A DNA stretch of 64,000 nt from CAYQUO01 sp964420835 (GCA_964420835.1 CAYQUO010000016.1:1-64000), one strand, 5' to 3'; shown: positions 8,256 to 17,114, counted from the first letter of the stretch. Translations and numbers: made by a program. Notes: generated from the letters alone by a model not told the origin.

Positions 8256-8789
8256 ATGGACAAGGCAATGGATTATCAACCGATAGAAGAACAATTCGAT
8301 GAACGAGTTATTGAGATCGCCCGTGTTGCAAAAGTCGTAAAAGGTGGCCGGCGCTTTCAATTCCGGGTTTCGGTGGTCGTTGGCGACAACCACGGGAAGG
8401 TTGGGTTAGGTATTGGAAAAGCCAATGCCGTCCCGGATGCAATGCGCAAGGCTTCAGAACGGGCGCACAAGGACATGAAAACCGTCGAACTGTCTGGAAC
8501 CACCATCCCTCATGAAGTCATGGGGAGGGTAAGCGGTGCGAGGGTTTTATTAAAACCCGCTTCAGCCGGGACAGGTGTTATTGCAGCAGGAGGTGTCCGG
8601 GCTGTGCTGGAATCGGCTGGGGTACATGACATCCTCTCAAAATCACTTGGCAGTGCCAACGTATTGAATGTCGTCAAAGCTACTTTTGATGCTTTATCAC
8701 AGTTGAAAAATGTTGAGGTGGAGGCTTTCCGCCGGGGCAAACCGGCCCAGGACTTATTACCATTCTGGGAGCGGAGGAAGCATGGCTAA
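8256..8789 (+). CDS. rpsE: 30S ribosomal protein S5
   Basis: S5 (177 aa) works in decoding fidelity and mRNA unwinding. VAKVVKGGRRFQFRVSVVVG, GKVGLGIGKA and the TGVIAAGGVRAVLESAGV motif are clear S5 signatures. The N-terminus is acidic and a little longer than in E. coli. Its end overlaps rpmD by 8 bases. Confidence 0.97.
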   Translation: MDKAMDYQPIEEQFDERVIEIARVAKVVKGGRRFQFRVSVVVGDNHGKVGLGIGKANAVPDAMRKASERAHKDMKTVELSGTTIPHEVMGRVSGARVLLKPASAGTGVIAAGGVRAVLESAGVHDILSKSLGSANVLNVVKATFDALSQLKNVEVEAFRRGKPAQDLLPFWERRKHG

Positions 8790-8988
8790 GAAAACAAAAG
8801 CAAGGGTACTTGAGATTACATTGGTAAAGAGCACCATCGGCTATTCCCAGCGACATAAGGCAACCGTGAAGGCACTTGGCCTAAGAAGAATGAATCAGAC
8901 TGTTACCCAGACTGATTCGCCAGCCTTGCAAGGAATGTTGAGAAAAATTAACAACCTTGTGCGGGTGGAAGAGAAGGTGGAAGAATGA
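8782..8988 (+). CDS. rpmD: 50S ribosomal protein L30
   Basis: L30 (68 aa). The chosen ATG follows GCGGAGGAAGC, overlaps the rpsE end, and gives MAKKTKARVLEITLVKSTIG. The core QRHKATVKALGLRRMNQTV is typical of the family. A longer in-frame reading inside rpsE has no support. The stop overlaps rplO by 4 bases. Confidence 0.93.
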   Translation: MAKKTKARVLEITLVKSTIGYSQRHKATVKALGLRRMNQTVTQTDSPALQGMLRKINNLVRVEEKVEE

Positions 8989-9437
8989 AATTAAATGATC
9001 TTATCCCGAACATGGGAGCAAAAAAGCAGCGAAAACGAGTGGGCAGGGGAATTGCCGCCGGCCAGGGGAAGACTGCTGGTCGCGGAACCAAAGGTGAAGG
9101 CGCTCGATCGGGACAAGGTGGCAATTTGTATCGCCAGGGTGGAAACCTGCCTTTCTACCGTCGTCTCCCGTTCATGCGTGGTGAAGGATTTACACCACCC
9201 AATCAAGTGGAGTACAACGAGATAAATCTTGATCAGTTGTCCCGTTTTAAAAAAGGCGACACAATCACTCCGGAAGTCCTGGGTGAGGCTGGCTTGCTTC
9301 ACAAACGGGCCAATCCAGTCGTCGTTCTCGGCGATGGGGAAATAAAAATGGCGTTAAAGCTCCAAGTACACCGGGTTACCAAAGGCGCCCGTGCCAAGAT
9401 CGAGGCTGCTGGTGGTAGCGTGGAGCTGATCTCATAA
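8985..9437 (+). CDS. rplO: 50S ribosomal protein L15
   Basis: L15 (150 aa) is a late-assembling large-subunit protein. The glycine- and arginine-rich N-terminus (KQRKRVGRGIAAGQGKTAGR, about residues 15-34) and the C-terminal KGARAKIEAAGGSVELI motif are diagnostic. It sits directly before secY, as in most bacteria. Confidence 0.96.
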   Translation: MKLNDLIPNMGAKKQRKRVGRGIAAGQGKTAGRGTKGEGARSGQGGNLYRQGGNLPFYRRLPFMRGEGFTPPNQVEYNEINLDQLSRFKKGDTITPEVLGEAGLLHKRANPVVVLGDGEIKMALKLQVHRVTKGARAKIEAAGGSVELIS

Positions 9438-9466
9438 TTGATTTGCTCGTTTGAGGAGAGCCGCTC

Positions 9467-10810
9467 ATGAAGCGTTCAGCCTGGCGTTATTTGTGGAAAT
9501 CGGAGGATATCCGCAGGAAGTTGTTGATCACACTCCTGCTCTTGGTAATCTACCGTTTTGCAGCCAATATTCCAGTCCCCGGTATTAACCGGGAGGTTCT
9601 TGCCTCTCTTGCACAATCCGGAGGCGCTGCCGGAAACCTGTTCAACCTGCTTGACCTTCTTTCAGGTGGAACGGTTTCTAATTTCTCAATCCTGGCGATG
9701 GGAGTTTACCCATATATTACCTCCCAGATCATCCTTCAATTGCTAGTTCCGATCATCCCAGCACTTGAAGCCCGGATCAAGGATAATCCACGTGAAGGCC
9801 AAAAATTGATGGAGCGTTGGACGGTAATCTTAACCGTGCCCATGTCAGCTCTTTCGGCTGTCGGACAAATCAACATCTTCAGTTCTCTGACCGGAGGACA
9901 ATCAATCCTGCGCAATTATGGTTTTAGCGGCGAAGCACTGCTTCCAACCCTGGCGACGCTGTTTTCCATGATGGCTGGCACCATGTTCGGCATCTGGTTG
10001 GGTCAGTTGATATCTGAGTATGGCATACCCAACCAGGGCCTTTCGTTAATCATTTTTGCAGGAATCGTTTCCAGAATTCCAAGCCATTTTGGTTCAATCC
10101 TTAGCGATAAGACCAATGGTTGGTGGTTGATGTTGATCATTCTTGCAATACTTGGGCTGACAATTTTCGCCATCGTTTTTGTACAACAGGGCCGCAGGAA
10201 TGTGCCTGTTCTCTTCCCTGGCAGGCGGGTTGGAAACCGGATGTCCATGCCGGTGCGTAGCAACCTTCCATTGATGGTTAACATGGCCGGCATGATCCCA
10301 TTGATCTTTGCCCAATCGTTAATGACCTTCCCTGCCATTGTTGCCAGTTATTTCACAAATGTCCAGGCGGAATGGTTGAAAAATTTTGCCATGGGTGTTT
10401 ACCGGGTCTTTAATGGATCCAATGTCTGGTATTCATTGATGTATTTCTTCCTGGTCGTGGCTTTCACGTTCTTCTACACAGATGTACTGTTCACCCAGCA
10501 GAATTATGGGGACAACTTAAAGAAACAGGGAGCACAGATCCCCGGGGTGGTACGTGGAGCACCAACCCAGAAATATTTGACCAAGGTTCAACGACGGATC
10601 ACCCTTCCCGGCGCGCTTTTTTTGGGATTTGTGGCGGTATTTCCCTTTCTGCTTGGGGTTGCACTGCCGGTCGGCTCACGTCAATCAGGGCTGTTCCTGA
10701 TTTCTGCAGCCGGATTGCTGATCGTTGTGGGTGTTGTTCGCGATACCTTTAATATCATTGACGCTGAACTTAAATTGCATGGTTATGATGAAAGCCTGAT
10801 TAAAGGGTAA
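9467..10810 (+). CDS. secY: Protein translocase channel subunit SecY
   Basis: SecY (447 aa) forms the protein-conducting channel in the inner membrane. Ten hydrophobic segments are visible. Recognisable parts are the plug and TM2 region around FNLLDLLSGGTVSNFSILAM, the cytoplasmic loop QQGRRNVPVLFPGR, and the C-terminal LKLHGYDESLIKG. GAGGAGAGCCGCTC precedes the ATG. The position between rplO and adk is canonical. Confidence 0.97.
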   Translation: MKRSAWRYLWKSEDIRRKLLITLLLLVIYRFAANIPVPGINREVLASLAQSGGAAGNLFNLLDLLSGGTVSNFSILAMGVYPYITSQIILQLLVPIIPALEARIKDNPREGQKLMERWTVILTVPMSALSAVGQINIFSSLTGGQSILRNYGFSGEALLPTLATLFSMMAGTMFGIWLGQLISEYGIPNQGLSLIIFAGIVSRIPSHFGSILSDKTNGWWLMLIILAILGLTIFAIVFVQQGRRNVPVLFPGRRVGNRMSMPVRSNLPLMVNMAGMIPLIFAQSLMTFPAIVASYFTNVQAEWLKNFAMGVYRVFNGSNVWYSLMYFFLVVAFTFFYTDVLFTQQNYGDNLKKQGAQIPGVVRGAPTQKYLTKVQRRITLPGALFLGFVAVFPFLLGVALPVGSRQSGLFLISAAGLLIVVGVVRDTFNIIDAELKLHGYDESLIKG

Positions 10811-10818
10811 GCGAATTG

Positions 10819-11478
10819 ATGAGTCATTTTATTATTCTTTTAGGTCCCCCGGGTGCGGGAAAGGGAACACAGGCACAGTTGCTATCCATGCACTTTGGAC
10901 TGGCCCATATCTCCTCTGGTGATATTTTTCGCGTGAATCTGAATGCTGAAACCGAACTTGGCAAGCAAGCCAGGCAATTTGTTGACAAGGGGGAACTTGT
11001 CCCTGATGATCTCACCATTGCCATGATAAAGGATCGGTTGTTAAAGCCGGATTGTTCAGCTGGAGCCCTGCTGGATGGGTTTCCGCGAACAATTGCCCAG
11101 GCGGAAGCCCTTCAGAAAACCATTGGCGAAATTGGAGGGACAATTGCATTGGTTCCTTATATTTCCGTCCCCGATGATGTCCTGTTGGAAAGATTGGGAG
11201 GCCGCTTTACCTGCCGGGAACAGGGGCATGTTTACCATATTAAGAATAATCCACCAAGGGTTGCAGGGCAATGTGACCTTGATGGCTCAGAACTTTACCA
11301 GCGCGAGGATGACAAACCGGAAACCGTGGCAAAGCGCATCCAGGTATACAAGGAGCAAACCGCTCCCTTGATCTCATACTATAAGAACCTGGGATTATTG
11401 TTGGAAGTTGATGGCACCCGGCCGATCGATGCGATCAATTCACTGCTTGAAAAAGCCATTGAGGAGAAAATTCACTGA
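10819..11478 (+). CDS. adk: Adenylate kinase
   Basis: Adenylate kinase (219 aa) interconverts ATP and AMP with 2 ADP. The P-loop is GPPGAGKGTQ (residues 9-18), DGFPRT follows near 86, and the long LID places it in the large-variant class. The LID zinc site is unusual: the four usual ligand positions read C132, Q135, C152 and D155. Bacillus-type enzymes keep Cys3-Asp, so Gln at the second position is odd. A TTG three bases upstream is an alternative start. The stop overlaps map by one base. Confidence 0.95.
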   Translation: MSHFIILLGPPGAGKGTQAQLLSMHFGLAHISSGDIFRVNLNAETELGKQARQFVDKGELVPDDLTIAMIKDRLLKPDCSAGALLDGFPRTIAQAEALQKTIGEIGGTIALVPYISVPDDVLLERLGGRFTCREQGHVYHIKNNPPRVAGQCDLDGSELYQREDDKPETVAKRIQVYKEQTAPLISYYKNLGLLLEVDGTRPIDAINSLLEKAIEEKIH

Positions 11479-12308
11479 TGTCCTGGGACCGCCAGATCTC
11501 AATAAAAAGTCCCGACGAGATAGCCATAATGCGCATGGCCGGTCAAATTAATGCCGAAGCCCTTGCGGCAGCCTACAAGGCGATTCGGCCGGGTGTATCA
11601 ACAGCTGACATCAATGCAGCGGCTGAAGATATTCTTCTCCATAAATACCAGGTGTATTCCCCTTTTCTGCATTATCCGGGACCATATCCCTACCCTGCCA
11701 GCACTACGATCAGCATCAACGACGAGCTGGTTCATGGAATACCGGATAAGCGGCGGAAATTAAAAGAAGGCGATATTGTTTCAGTGGATTGTGGGACGGT
11801 GTACGAAGGGTTTGTGGCTGACTCTGCATTTACAGCACCAGTTGGTGAAGTAAGCCATGAAGTTTATCATCTCCTCAATGTGACAGAAAAGGCACTCTAT
11901 GTTGGAATTGAAAAAATGATTGCCGGGAACAGGGTGGGAGACATTTCTTCAGCCATTCAGGAATACGTCGAAAGCAACCAACTTCATGTTGTTCGAGAAT
12001 ATACTGGCCATGGGGTGGGCCGGCAGATGCACGAAGGACCCCAGGTGCCCAATTATGGAGTGGCAGGACGAGGGGTGTTGCTGAGAAATGGAATGACCAT
12101 TGCCCTGGAACCGATGGTGTTGGTTGGGACGCCGGCTACCCGCATCCTGGCGGATGAGTGGACCGTGGCATCACGAGATGGATCACTGACCGCCCATTTT
12201 GAACATACGGTTGCGATCACGGAAGAGGGGCCGGTCATCCTTACCTTACTGGCTGATGATAGTCCACCGGTCAGTATCTCTGGACAGAAAGTGCATCAAA
12301 AGATATAA
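11478..12308 (+). CDS. map: Methionine aminopeptidase, type I
   Basis: This metalloprotease (276 aa) removes the initiator methionine from nascent proteins. The metal ligands are recognisable: D in VSVDCGT, D in VADSAF, H in GHGVGRQMHE, and the glutamates in ALEPM and the late FEHTVAIT segment. It is about 25 residues longer at the C-terminus than the E. coli enzyme. It is coupled to adk through a TGATG overlap. infA, which commonly follows map, is absent. Confidence 0.95.
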   Translation: MSWDRQISIKSPDEIAIMRMAGQINAEALAAAYKAIRPGVSTADINAAAEDILLHKYQVYSPFLHYPGPYPYPASTTISINDELVHGIPDKRRKLKEGDIVSVDCGTVYEGFVADSAFTAPVGEVSHEVYHLLNVTEKALYVGIEKMIAGNRVGDISSAIQEYVESNQLHVVREYTGHGVGRQMHEGPQVPNYGVAGRGVLLRNGMTIALEPMVLVGTPATRILADEWTVASRDGSLTAHFEHTVAITEEGPVILTLLADDSPPVSISGQKVHQKI

Positions 12309-12352
12309 TTTCAAGTTTGGTTTCATGGTTTTTCGGTTATTAGGAGATTTTT

Positions 12353-12466
12353 ATGAAGGTCACAACATCCATCAAAAAACGGTGCTCCAAATGTAAGATC
12401 GTAAAGCGTAGTGGGCGTTTGTATGTAATCTGCGAAAATCCAAAACATAAACAACGACAGGGGTAA
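12353..12466 (+). CDS. rpmJ: 50S ribosomal protein L36
   Basis: L36 (37 aa) reads MKVTTSIKKRCSKCKIVKRS and then GRLYVICENPKHKQRQG. Cys11, Cys14, Cys27 and His32 form the classic zinc site. TAGGAG lies 8 bases before the ATG. It follows map by 44 bases, with no infA between them. Confidence 0.96.
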   Translation: MKVTTSIKKRCSKCKIVKRSGRLYVICENPKHKQRQG

Positions 12467-12475
12467 AGAGGAGTT

Positions 12476-12865
12476 ATGGCGAGAATTGAAGGTGTTGACC
12501 TGCCACGTAATAAGCGGATTGAAGTGGCATTGCAGTACATCTACGGAATTGGACCGACCCGGGCTCGCAAGATCCTGGCGGAAACGAAGGTTAACCCAGA
12601 CATCCGGGTAAAAGATATCAGCGAAACAGATACATCTGCTCTGCGGGATTATATCTCCCAAAACTACAAGGTCGAGGGTGACCTTCGCAGGGAAATGCAG
12701 ATGAACATCAAGCGGCTGATAGAGATCGGATGTTATCGGGGTTTGCGTCACCGGAGAAACCTGCCTGCACGTGGTCAGCGCACCCGGACAAACGCCCGAA
12801 CCTCGAAGGGTCCAAAAAAGACGGTTGCCGGTCGCGGTCGCCGCAGAGGAGCTGCAAAGAAATGA
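12476..12865 (+). CDS. rpsM: 30S ribosomal protein S13
   Basis: S13 (129 aa) bridges the subunits and touches P-site tRNA. MARIEGVDLPRNKRIEVALQ is the standard N-terminus and RRNLPARGQRTRTNARTSKG (about residues 93-112) the conserved basic tail. AGAGGAGTT precedes the ATG. Confidence 0.97.
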   Translation: MARIEGVDLPRNKRIEVALQYIYGIGPTRARKILAETKVNPDIRVKDISETDTSALRDYISQNYKVEGDLRREMQMNIKRLIEIGCYRGLRHRRNLPARGQRTRTNARTSKGPKKTVAGRGRRRGAAKK

Positions 12866-12885
12866 TCCTTTGACTGGACGGACTG

Positions 12886-12922
12886 GTTGGGAGGGCTTCC
12901 TTCTTGCCCGCGGCTGCCCAAC
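12886..12922 (+). other. Two-part hairpin in the rpsM-rpsK spacer
   Basis: The spacer is unusually long (120 bases) for this operon. GTTGGG (12886-12891) pairs with CCCAAC (12917-12922), and inside it GGGC (12893-12896) pairs with GCCC (12906-12909). No T-tract follows, so it is not an intrinsic terminator. It may mark RNA processing or control of the downstream rpsK-rpsD-rpoA genes. Confidence 0.4.
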
Positions 12923-12985
12923 TGGTGTCGGTTCCATCAAAGGCTTTGCTTGGATATATTGTAGAATCTTAACTGGTGAGGTTTT

Positions 12986-13390
12986 ATGGCTCAAACAGCA
13001 CGAACCACAAGGCGTGGCGCATCAACAAGGAAAGTAAAACGAACCCTGAACTCGGGGCAGGTGCATGTTTATGCATCCTTCAACAACACGATCATCACGA
13101 TTACTGACCAGGAGGGCAACACAGTTTGCTGGGGAAGTTCCGGGTCGGTTGGTTTTAAAGGGTCACGGAAAAGCACTCCATTTGCAGCACGAATGGCAGC
13201 CGAACAAGCCATCAAGACTGCACAGGAAATGGGTGTTCAGGAGGTGGATCTGATCGTTAAAGGTCCGGGTCCTGGGCGGGAATCAGCAATCCGTGCTGTC
13301 CAATCGATGGGCATTAAAGTAAGATCGATCGTTGATATTACCCCGGTGCCCCATAACGGATGCCGGCCTCCCAAGAAACGCCGCGTTTAA
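12986..13390 (+). CDS. rpsK: 30S ribosomal protein S11
   Basis: S11 (134 aa) belongs to the platform and the mRNA exit channel. GQVHVYASFNNTIITITD (about residues 20-37), GPGPGRESAIRAVQSMGI and the terminal PHNGCRPPKKRRV are diagnostic. The ATG follows GGTGAGGTTTT. Confidence 0.97.
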   Translation: MAQTARTTRRGASTRKVKRTLNSGQVHVYASFNNTIITITDQEGNTVCWGSSGSVGFKGSRKSTPFAARMAAEQAIKTAQEMGVQEVDLIVKGPGPGRESAIRAVQSMGIKVRSIVDITPVPHNGCRPPKKRRV

Positions 13391-13405
13391 AGAGAGGGAT
13401 TATTT

Positions 13406-14044
13406 ATGGCAAGATATATTGGACCGGTATGTAAATTATGCCGGAGAGAAAATGAAAAAATGTTCTTGAAGGGCGAGCGATGCTATACCCCCAAATGCAG
13501 TTTTGAGAAACGCGCCTACGCCCCCGGAGAACACGGACACGGCGCACAGCGACGCGCTGACAGGATCTCGGATTATTCGCGACAGCTGAGGGCCAAACAA
13601 AAAGCGCGCAGGCTGTATGGGGTGATGGAGAGGCAATTCCGCCGCTATTTTGCGGCCGCATTGAAACGGCGGGGCCTTACAGGCATGAACCTGTTGCAGG
13701 AACTGGAATTAAGGGTGGACAACGTGGTTTACCGGATGGGATTTGCCGAAAATCGCAACCAGGCACGCCAGTTGGTGAATCATGGGCATATCCTGGTCAA
13801 TGGCAGGCGTGCTGATATTGCTTCGATGATTTTAAAGCCAGGTGACAAGGTTGAAGTCCGTGAAGGTTCAAAGAAACGGACATATTTTAAAGAATTGCCG
13901 GATTTTGCTGAAAAACGGACTTGTGCTCCCTGGCTGGCCTGTGATGTAAAAACCCTGAGTGCCACCGTGTTGCGTCTCCCGGAACGGGGAGAGATCGACG
14001 GCAACTTGTCGGAGCAGCTGATCGTTGAGTACTACTCAAGATAA
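13406..14044 (+). CDS. rpsD: 30S ribosomal protein S4, zinc-binding form
   Basis: S4 (212 aa) nucleates small-subunit assembly. It is the zinc form: Cys9, Cys12, Cys26 and Cys31 in the N-terminal CKLCRRENEKMF and RCYTPKC segments. The S4 domain follows (LELRVDNVVYRMGFAENRNQ, about residues 96-115, and HGHILVNGR). Confidence 0.97.
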   Translation: MARYIGPVCKLCRRENEKMFLKGERCYTPKCSFEKRAYAPGEHGHGAQRRADRISDYSRQLRAKQKARRLYGVMERQFRRYFAAALKRRGLTGMNLLQELELRVDNVVYRMGFAENRNQARQLVNHGHILVNGRRADIASMILKPGDKVEVREGSKKRTYFKELPDFAEKRTCAPWLACDVKTLSATVLRLPERGEIDGNLSEQLIVEYYSR

Positions 14045-14096
14045 ACCGCATAGTCCGGTGCGCGGTTGTACAAGGTGTACCGGGAAGGGGTAAAAG

Positions 14097-15065
14097 GTGA
14101 CTACTATTGCGAATATGGTTACGCCAAAAGTCGAACGCGAAGCTGAAGCGCGCAACTACGGGAAATTCGTCATCAGCCCATTGGAAAACGGTTTTGGCAT
14201 CACGCTTGGGAATGCATTACGAAGGGTATTGCTATCCTCCCTTGAAGGTGCGGCTGTAACGTCCATCAGGCTGTCAGATGTATTGCATGAATTCAGCGAC
14301 ATACCTGGAGTTCGAGAGGATGTCATACAGGTCATGCTGCAGGTCAAACAGATAAGAATGATCTTGCATGATGTTGATACGACCCATCTCCAACTTGAGG
14401 TGCGCGGAGAGGGCATAGTAACCGCTGCTGACATCATAACTCCGGCAGAGGTCGAGATCGTAAACCCGGAACTGTATCTCTTTACGGTTGACAACCGGAA
14501 AGCGTCTCTGGAATTCGATATGACCGTTGAGCGGGGCCGTGGATATTCCCCGGCAAACGATCGGAGTGGAAAGTTGCCGATTGGCGACTTACCCGTGGAT
14601 GCAATCTTCAGCCCAGTAAAACGGGTAAACTGGTCTGTATCCAGTGCCAGGGTGGGGCAAAGCACCAATTATGACCGCCTTACCCTCGAAATATGGACAG
14701 ACGGGACAATCTCTCCGGAGAACGCCCTGGGAACGGCTTCCAAGATCATTATTGATCACCTGCGTTTTATTGCCGGTATCAGCGATGAAATGCTGATAAT
14801 TGGGCAGGATAAAAGTACTGCCGTAAGTCACTTGACCAGTGAAGCGGCTGAGACACCGATTGAAAACCTCGACCTTTCTGTTAGAGTTTTCAACAGCCTT
14901 AAAAGGACCGGTATTACAACTGTGGGGGATGTTCTAGAACTGTTGGAAAAAGGCGAGGAAGCTGTCATGTCCATCCGGAATTTTGGAGAGAAAAGCCTGG
15001 ATGAATTGAGGGAGAAAATGCAGGAAAAAGGATTCCTGCATTCTGAAGAAACGGTATCGGAGTAG
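14097..15065 (+). CDS. rpoA: RNA polymerase alpha subunit
   Basis: RpoA (322 aa) dimerises to scaffold RNA polymerase. The N-terminal domain has the GNALRRVLLSSLEGAAVTSI motif (about residues 37-56). The C-terminal domain (about residues 250-322) has SVRVFNSLKRTGITTVGDVL and NFGEKSLDELREKM, the promoter UP-element and activator-binding module. It starts with GTG, with GGAAGGGG upstream. Confidence 0.97.
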   Translation: MTTIANMVTPKVEREAEARNYGKFVISPLENGFGITLGNALRRVLLSSLEGAAVTSIRLSDVLHEFSDIPGVREDVIQVMLQVKQIRMILHDVDTTHLQLEVRGEGIVTAADIITPAEVEIVNPELYLFTVDNRKASLEFDMTVERGRGYSPANDRSGKLPIGDLPVDAIFSPVKRVNWSVSSARVGQSTNYDRLTLEIWTDGTISPENALGTASKIIIDHLRFIAGISDEMLIIGQDKSTAVSHLTSEAAETPIENLDLSVRVFNSLKRTGITTVGDVLELLEKGEEAVMSIRNFGEKSLDELREKMQEKGFLHSEETVSE

Positions 15066-15071
15066 GCTGAA

Positions 15072-15452
15072 ATGCGACATCAGGTTTCAGGATTTAAATT
15101 AGGCCGCACCAGTGGCCAACGAAAAGGATTGCGGCGTACAATGCTCAGCCAGTTGTTTACTCATGAGAGTATTCGAACAACTCGCACAAAAGCGTTGTTC
15201 ATCCGTGGGGAAGCCGAGCGTTTGATTACTTTGGCCCGAAATAGTGAAAACTTGTCGGAAATTGAGAAGGTGAATAAACGCCGCCTTGCTGCGGCACGAC
15301 TCGGGAATAATCCTGAGATCGTCAAAAAACTATTCGATGAGATCGGGCCACGGTTTGTCAACCGGAAAGGCGGCTACACCAGAATGTTCAATCTTGGGCC
15401 ACGTCTTGGTGATGCGGCCGAGATGGTCATTCTGGAATTGGTTGAAGAGTAA
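15072..15452 (+). CDS. rplQ: 50S ribosomal protein L17
   Basis: L17 (126 aa). MRHQVSGFKLGRTSGQRKGL and the RKGGYTRMFNLGPRLGDAAE region (about residues 97-116) identify it. It follows rpoA by 6 bases, the usual end of the alpha operon. Confidence 0.97.
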   Translation: MRHQVSGFKLGRTSGQRKGLRRTMLSQLFTHESIRTTRTKALFIRGEAERLITLARNSENLSEIEKVNKRRLAAARLGNNPEIVKKLFDEIGPRFVNRKGGYTRMFNLGPRLGDAAEMVILELVEE

Positions 15453-15476
15453 ATCCATCCGGCTTACCGGATCGGA

Positions 15477-16208
15477 ATGGCACGTTACCAGCTTATAGTT
15501 GCTTACGACGGCACGAACTACTGCGGTTTTCAAAAGCAGGGGTTTGGAAGGTCGGTACAGGCCGAGATCGAGAGTGCGTTAAAAAAGATCGGCTGGCCAG
15601 GCGGCATTTTTCTGGCGGCAGGTCGAACCGATTGCGGCGTACATGCTTTGGGGCAGGTCATCGCCATCGACATGGAATGGAAACATTCCGTTGATGAACT
15701 TCGCAAAGCGATGAATTCCCATTTGCCACCCGATGTATCAGTGCGGCAGGCTGCCCAGGCGGATGCGACTTTTCACCCCAGGTATGGAGCCAGGTTGCGC
15801 ACCTATCAGTACACAATTTATTGTGATGCGGACCGGAATCCATTACTGGAACGATATTGTTGGCGCGTTTGGCCGGCGGTGCCTCTGCACTTATTGGAAA
15901 CTTGCGCTGGAGTTTTCATCGGAAAGCATGACTTTTCATCTTTCGGCTCACCACCCCGCAAGGGCGGGAATCCAGTAAGGTCCGTTTTCTCAAGCAGGTG
16001 GTGGAAAGATGGTGCGCTTTTGAAATATGAAATCAGCGCCGATGCATTCCTGTATCACATGGTTCGACGGATGGTATTCCTCCAGGTGCTGGTTGGACAA
16101 GGCAGGCTTGACCTGGCTGAATTGGAGAAAGCCGTTTTGATTGGAACGAAAACGACAGAAGGGCTGGCACCCCCGAATGGTTTGATGCTGGTCCGTGTTG
16201 ATTACTAA
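15477..16208 (+). CDS. truA: tRNA pseudouridine(38-40) synthase
   Basis: TruA (243 aa) makes pseudouridine in the anticodon stem-loop. The catalytic aspartate is in AAGRTDCGVHALGQV (about residues 44-58). YDGTNYCGFQKQ near the N-terminus and FLYHMVRRMVF near the C-terminus are family motifs. It lies 24 bases after rplQ, a common arrangement. Confidence 0.96.
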   Translation: MARYQLIVAYDGTNYCGFQKQGFGRSVQAEIESALKKIGWPGGIFLAAGRTDCGVHALGQVIAIDMEWKHSVDELRKAMNSHLPPDVSVRQAAQADATFHPRYGARLRTYQYTIYCDADRNPLLERYCWRVWPAVPLHLLETCAGVFIGKHDFSSFGSPPRKGGNPVRSVFSSRWWKDGALLKYEISADAFLYHMVRRMVFLQVLVGQGRLDLAELEKAVLIGTKTTEGLAPPNGLMLVRVDY

Positions 16209-16239
16209 CAGGAATGAATATCTTTTTAAAAAAGTTATC

Positions 16240-16261
16240 GCGGTCGAAAGGTTCCGACCGC
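16240..16261 (+). promoter_or_regulatory. Hairpin in the rplM leader
   Basis: GCGGTCG (16240-16246) pairs perfectly with CGACCGC (16255-16261) around an 8-base loop, ending a few bases before the ribosome site and ATG of rplM. L13 leaders with autogenous function are known in other bacteria. This one may modulate initiation or simply separate truA from rplM expression. Confidence 0.4.
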
Positions 16262-16271
16262 CAGCGGAGAA

Positions 16272-16703
16272 ATGAACGTGGATAAAACATTTGTTATCAA
16301 AGGTAAGACGGAAACCGAATGGGTATTAATGGACGCCTCCGATCAAAGCCTGGGAAGACTCGCTACCAGGATCAGCCGCTATCTGATCGGGAAGCACAAA
16401 CCAACCTATTCTCCCGGTGTTGATATGGGCGATGCGGTTGTTGTCATTAATGCCAGCAAATTGAACATCGCACAAAAACGCCTCGATACGAAGTTCTACC
16501 ATCGACATTCCGGGTATCCTGGTGGAATATCATCCATCAGCATGCGGCACCAGATGTTAAAATATCCTGAAAGGGTTATTCGAAGTGCTGTGTGGGGAAT
16601 GTTGCCGCATAACAAACTTGGACGACATATCATAAAACGTCTTAAGATCTATCCCGGAAACGAGCATCCGCACATTGCACAGAATCCCAGGCAGGTTGTA
16701 TAA
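16272..16703 (+). CDS. rplM: 50S ribosomal protein L13
   Basis: L13 (143 aa) is an early-assembly large-subunit protein. W-VLMDASDQSLGRLATRIS (about residues 17-36), the HRHSGYPGG motif and the AVWGMLPHNKLGR motif are diagnostic. It is followed 15 bases later by rpsI, its usual partner. Confidence 0.97.
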   Translation: MNVDKTFVIKGKTETEWVLMDASDQSLGRLATRISRYLIGKHKPTYSPGVDMGDAVVVINASKLNIAQKRLDTKFYHRHSGYPGGISSISMRHQMLKYPERVIRSAVWGMLPHNKLGRHIIKRLKIYPGNEHPHIAQNPRQVV

Positions 16704-16718
16704 AGGAGCCTAATTAAT

Positions 16719-17114
16719 ATGTCAGTACAATTTTATGAAGGAATTGGTCGCAGAAAGGAAAGCACAGCCCGGGTTCGGGTGATGTCAGGTGCTGGGTTGT
16801 TTACAATTAATGAAAAGCCGATCGATCAGTATTTCACAAGGCTCGGTGATATGGAAGCAATCCTGGCTCCGCTTCAATCTGCAGGGTATGAACGCACCTC
16901 GTACGACATCACCGTAAAAGTTGAGGGCGGAGGGGTTACCGGTCAGACAGATTCAGTCCAACTGGGGCTGGCACGCGCTCTTATTAAGATGAATCCGGAC
17001 CTTGGCTCCGTATTAAGAAAAGGCGGTTTTCTGACGCGAGACCCAAGGATCAAAGAACGGAAAAAGCCAGGTCTTAAACGCGCCCGCAAGGCTCCAACAT
17101 ACACGAAACGGTAA
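16719..17114 (+). CDS. rpsI: 30S ribosomal protein S9
   Basis: S9 (131 aa) has a C-terminal tail that contacts P-site tRNA. GIGRRKESTARVRV (about residues 8-21) and the terminal RDPRIKERKKPGLKRARKAP region are diagnostic. It is the last gene before the strong terminator at 17176-17211. Confidence 0.97.
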   Translation: MSVQFYEGIGRRKESTARVRVMSGAGLFTINEKPIDQYFTRLGDMEAILAPLQSAGYERTSYDITVKVEGGGVTGQTDSVQLGLARALIKMNPDLGSVLRKGGFLTRDPRIKERKKPGLKRARKAPTYTKR

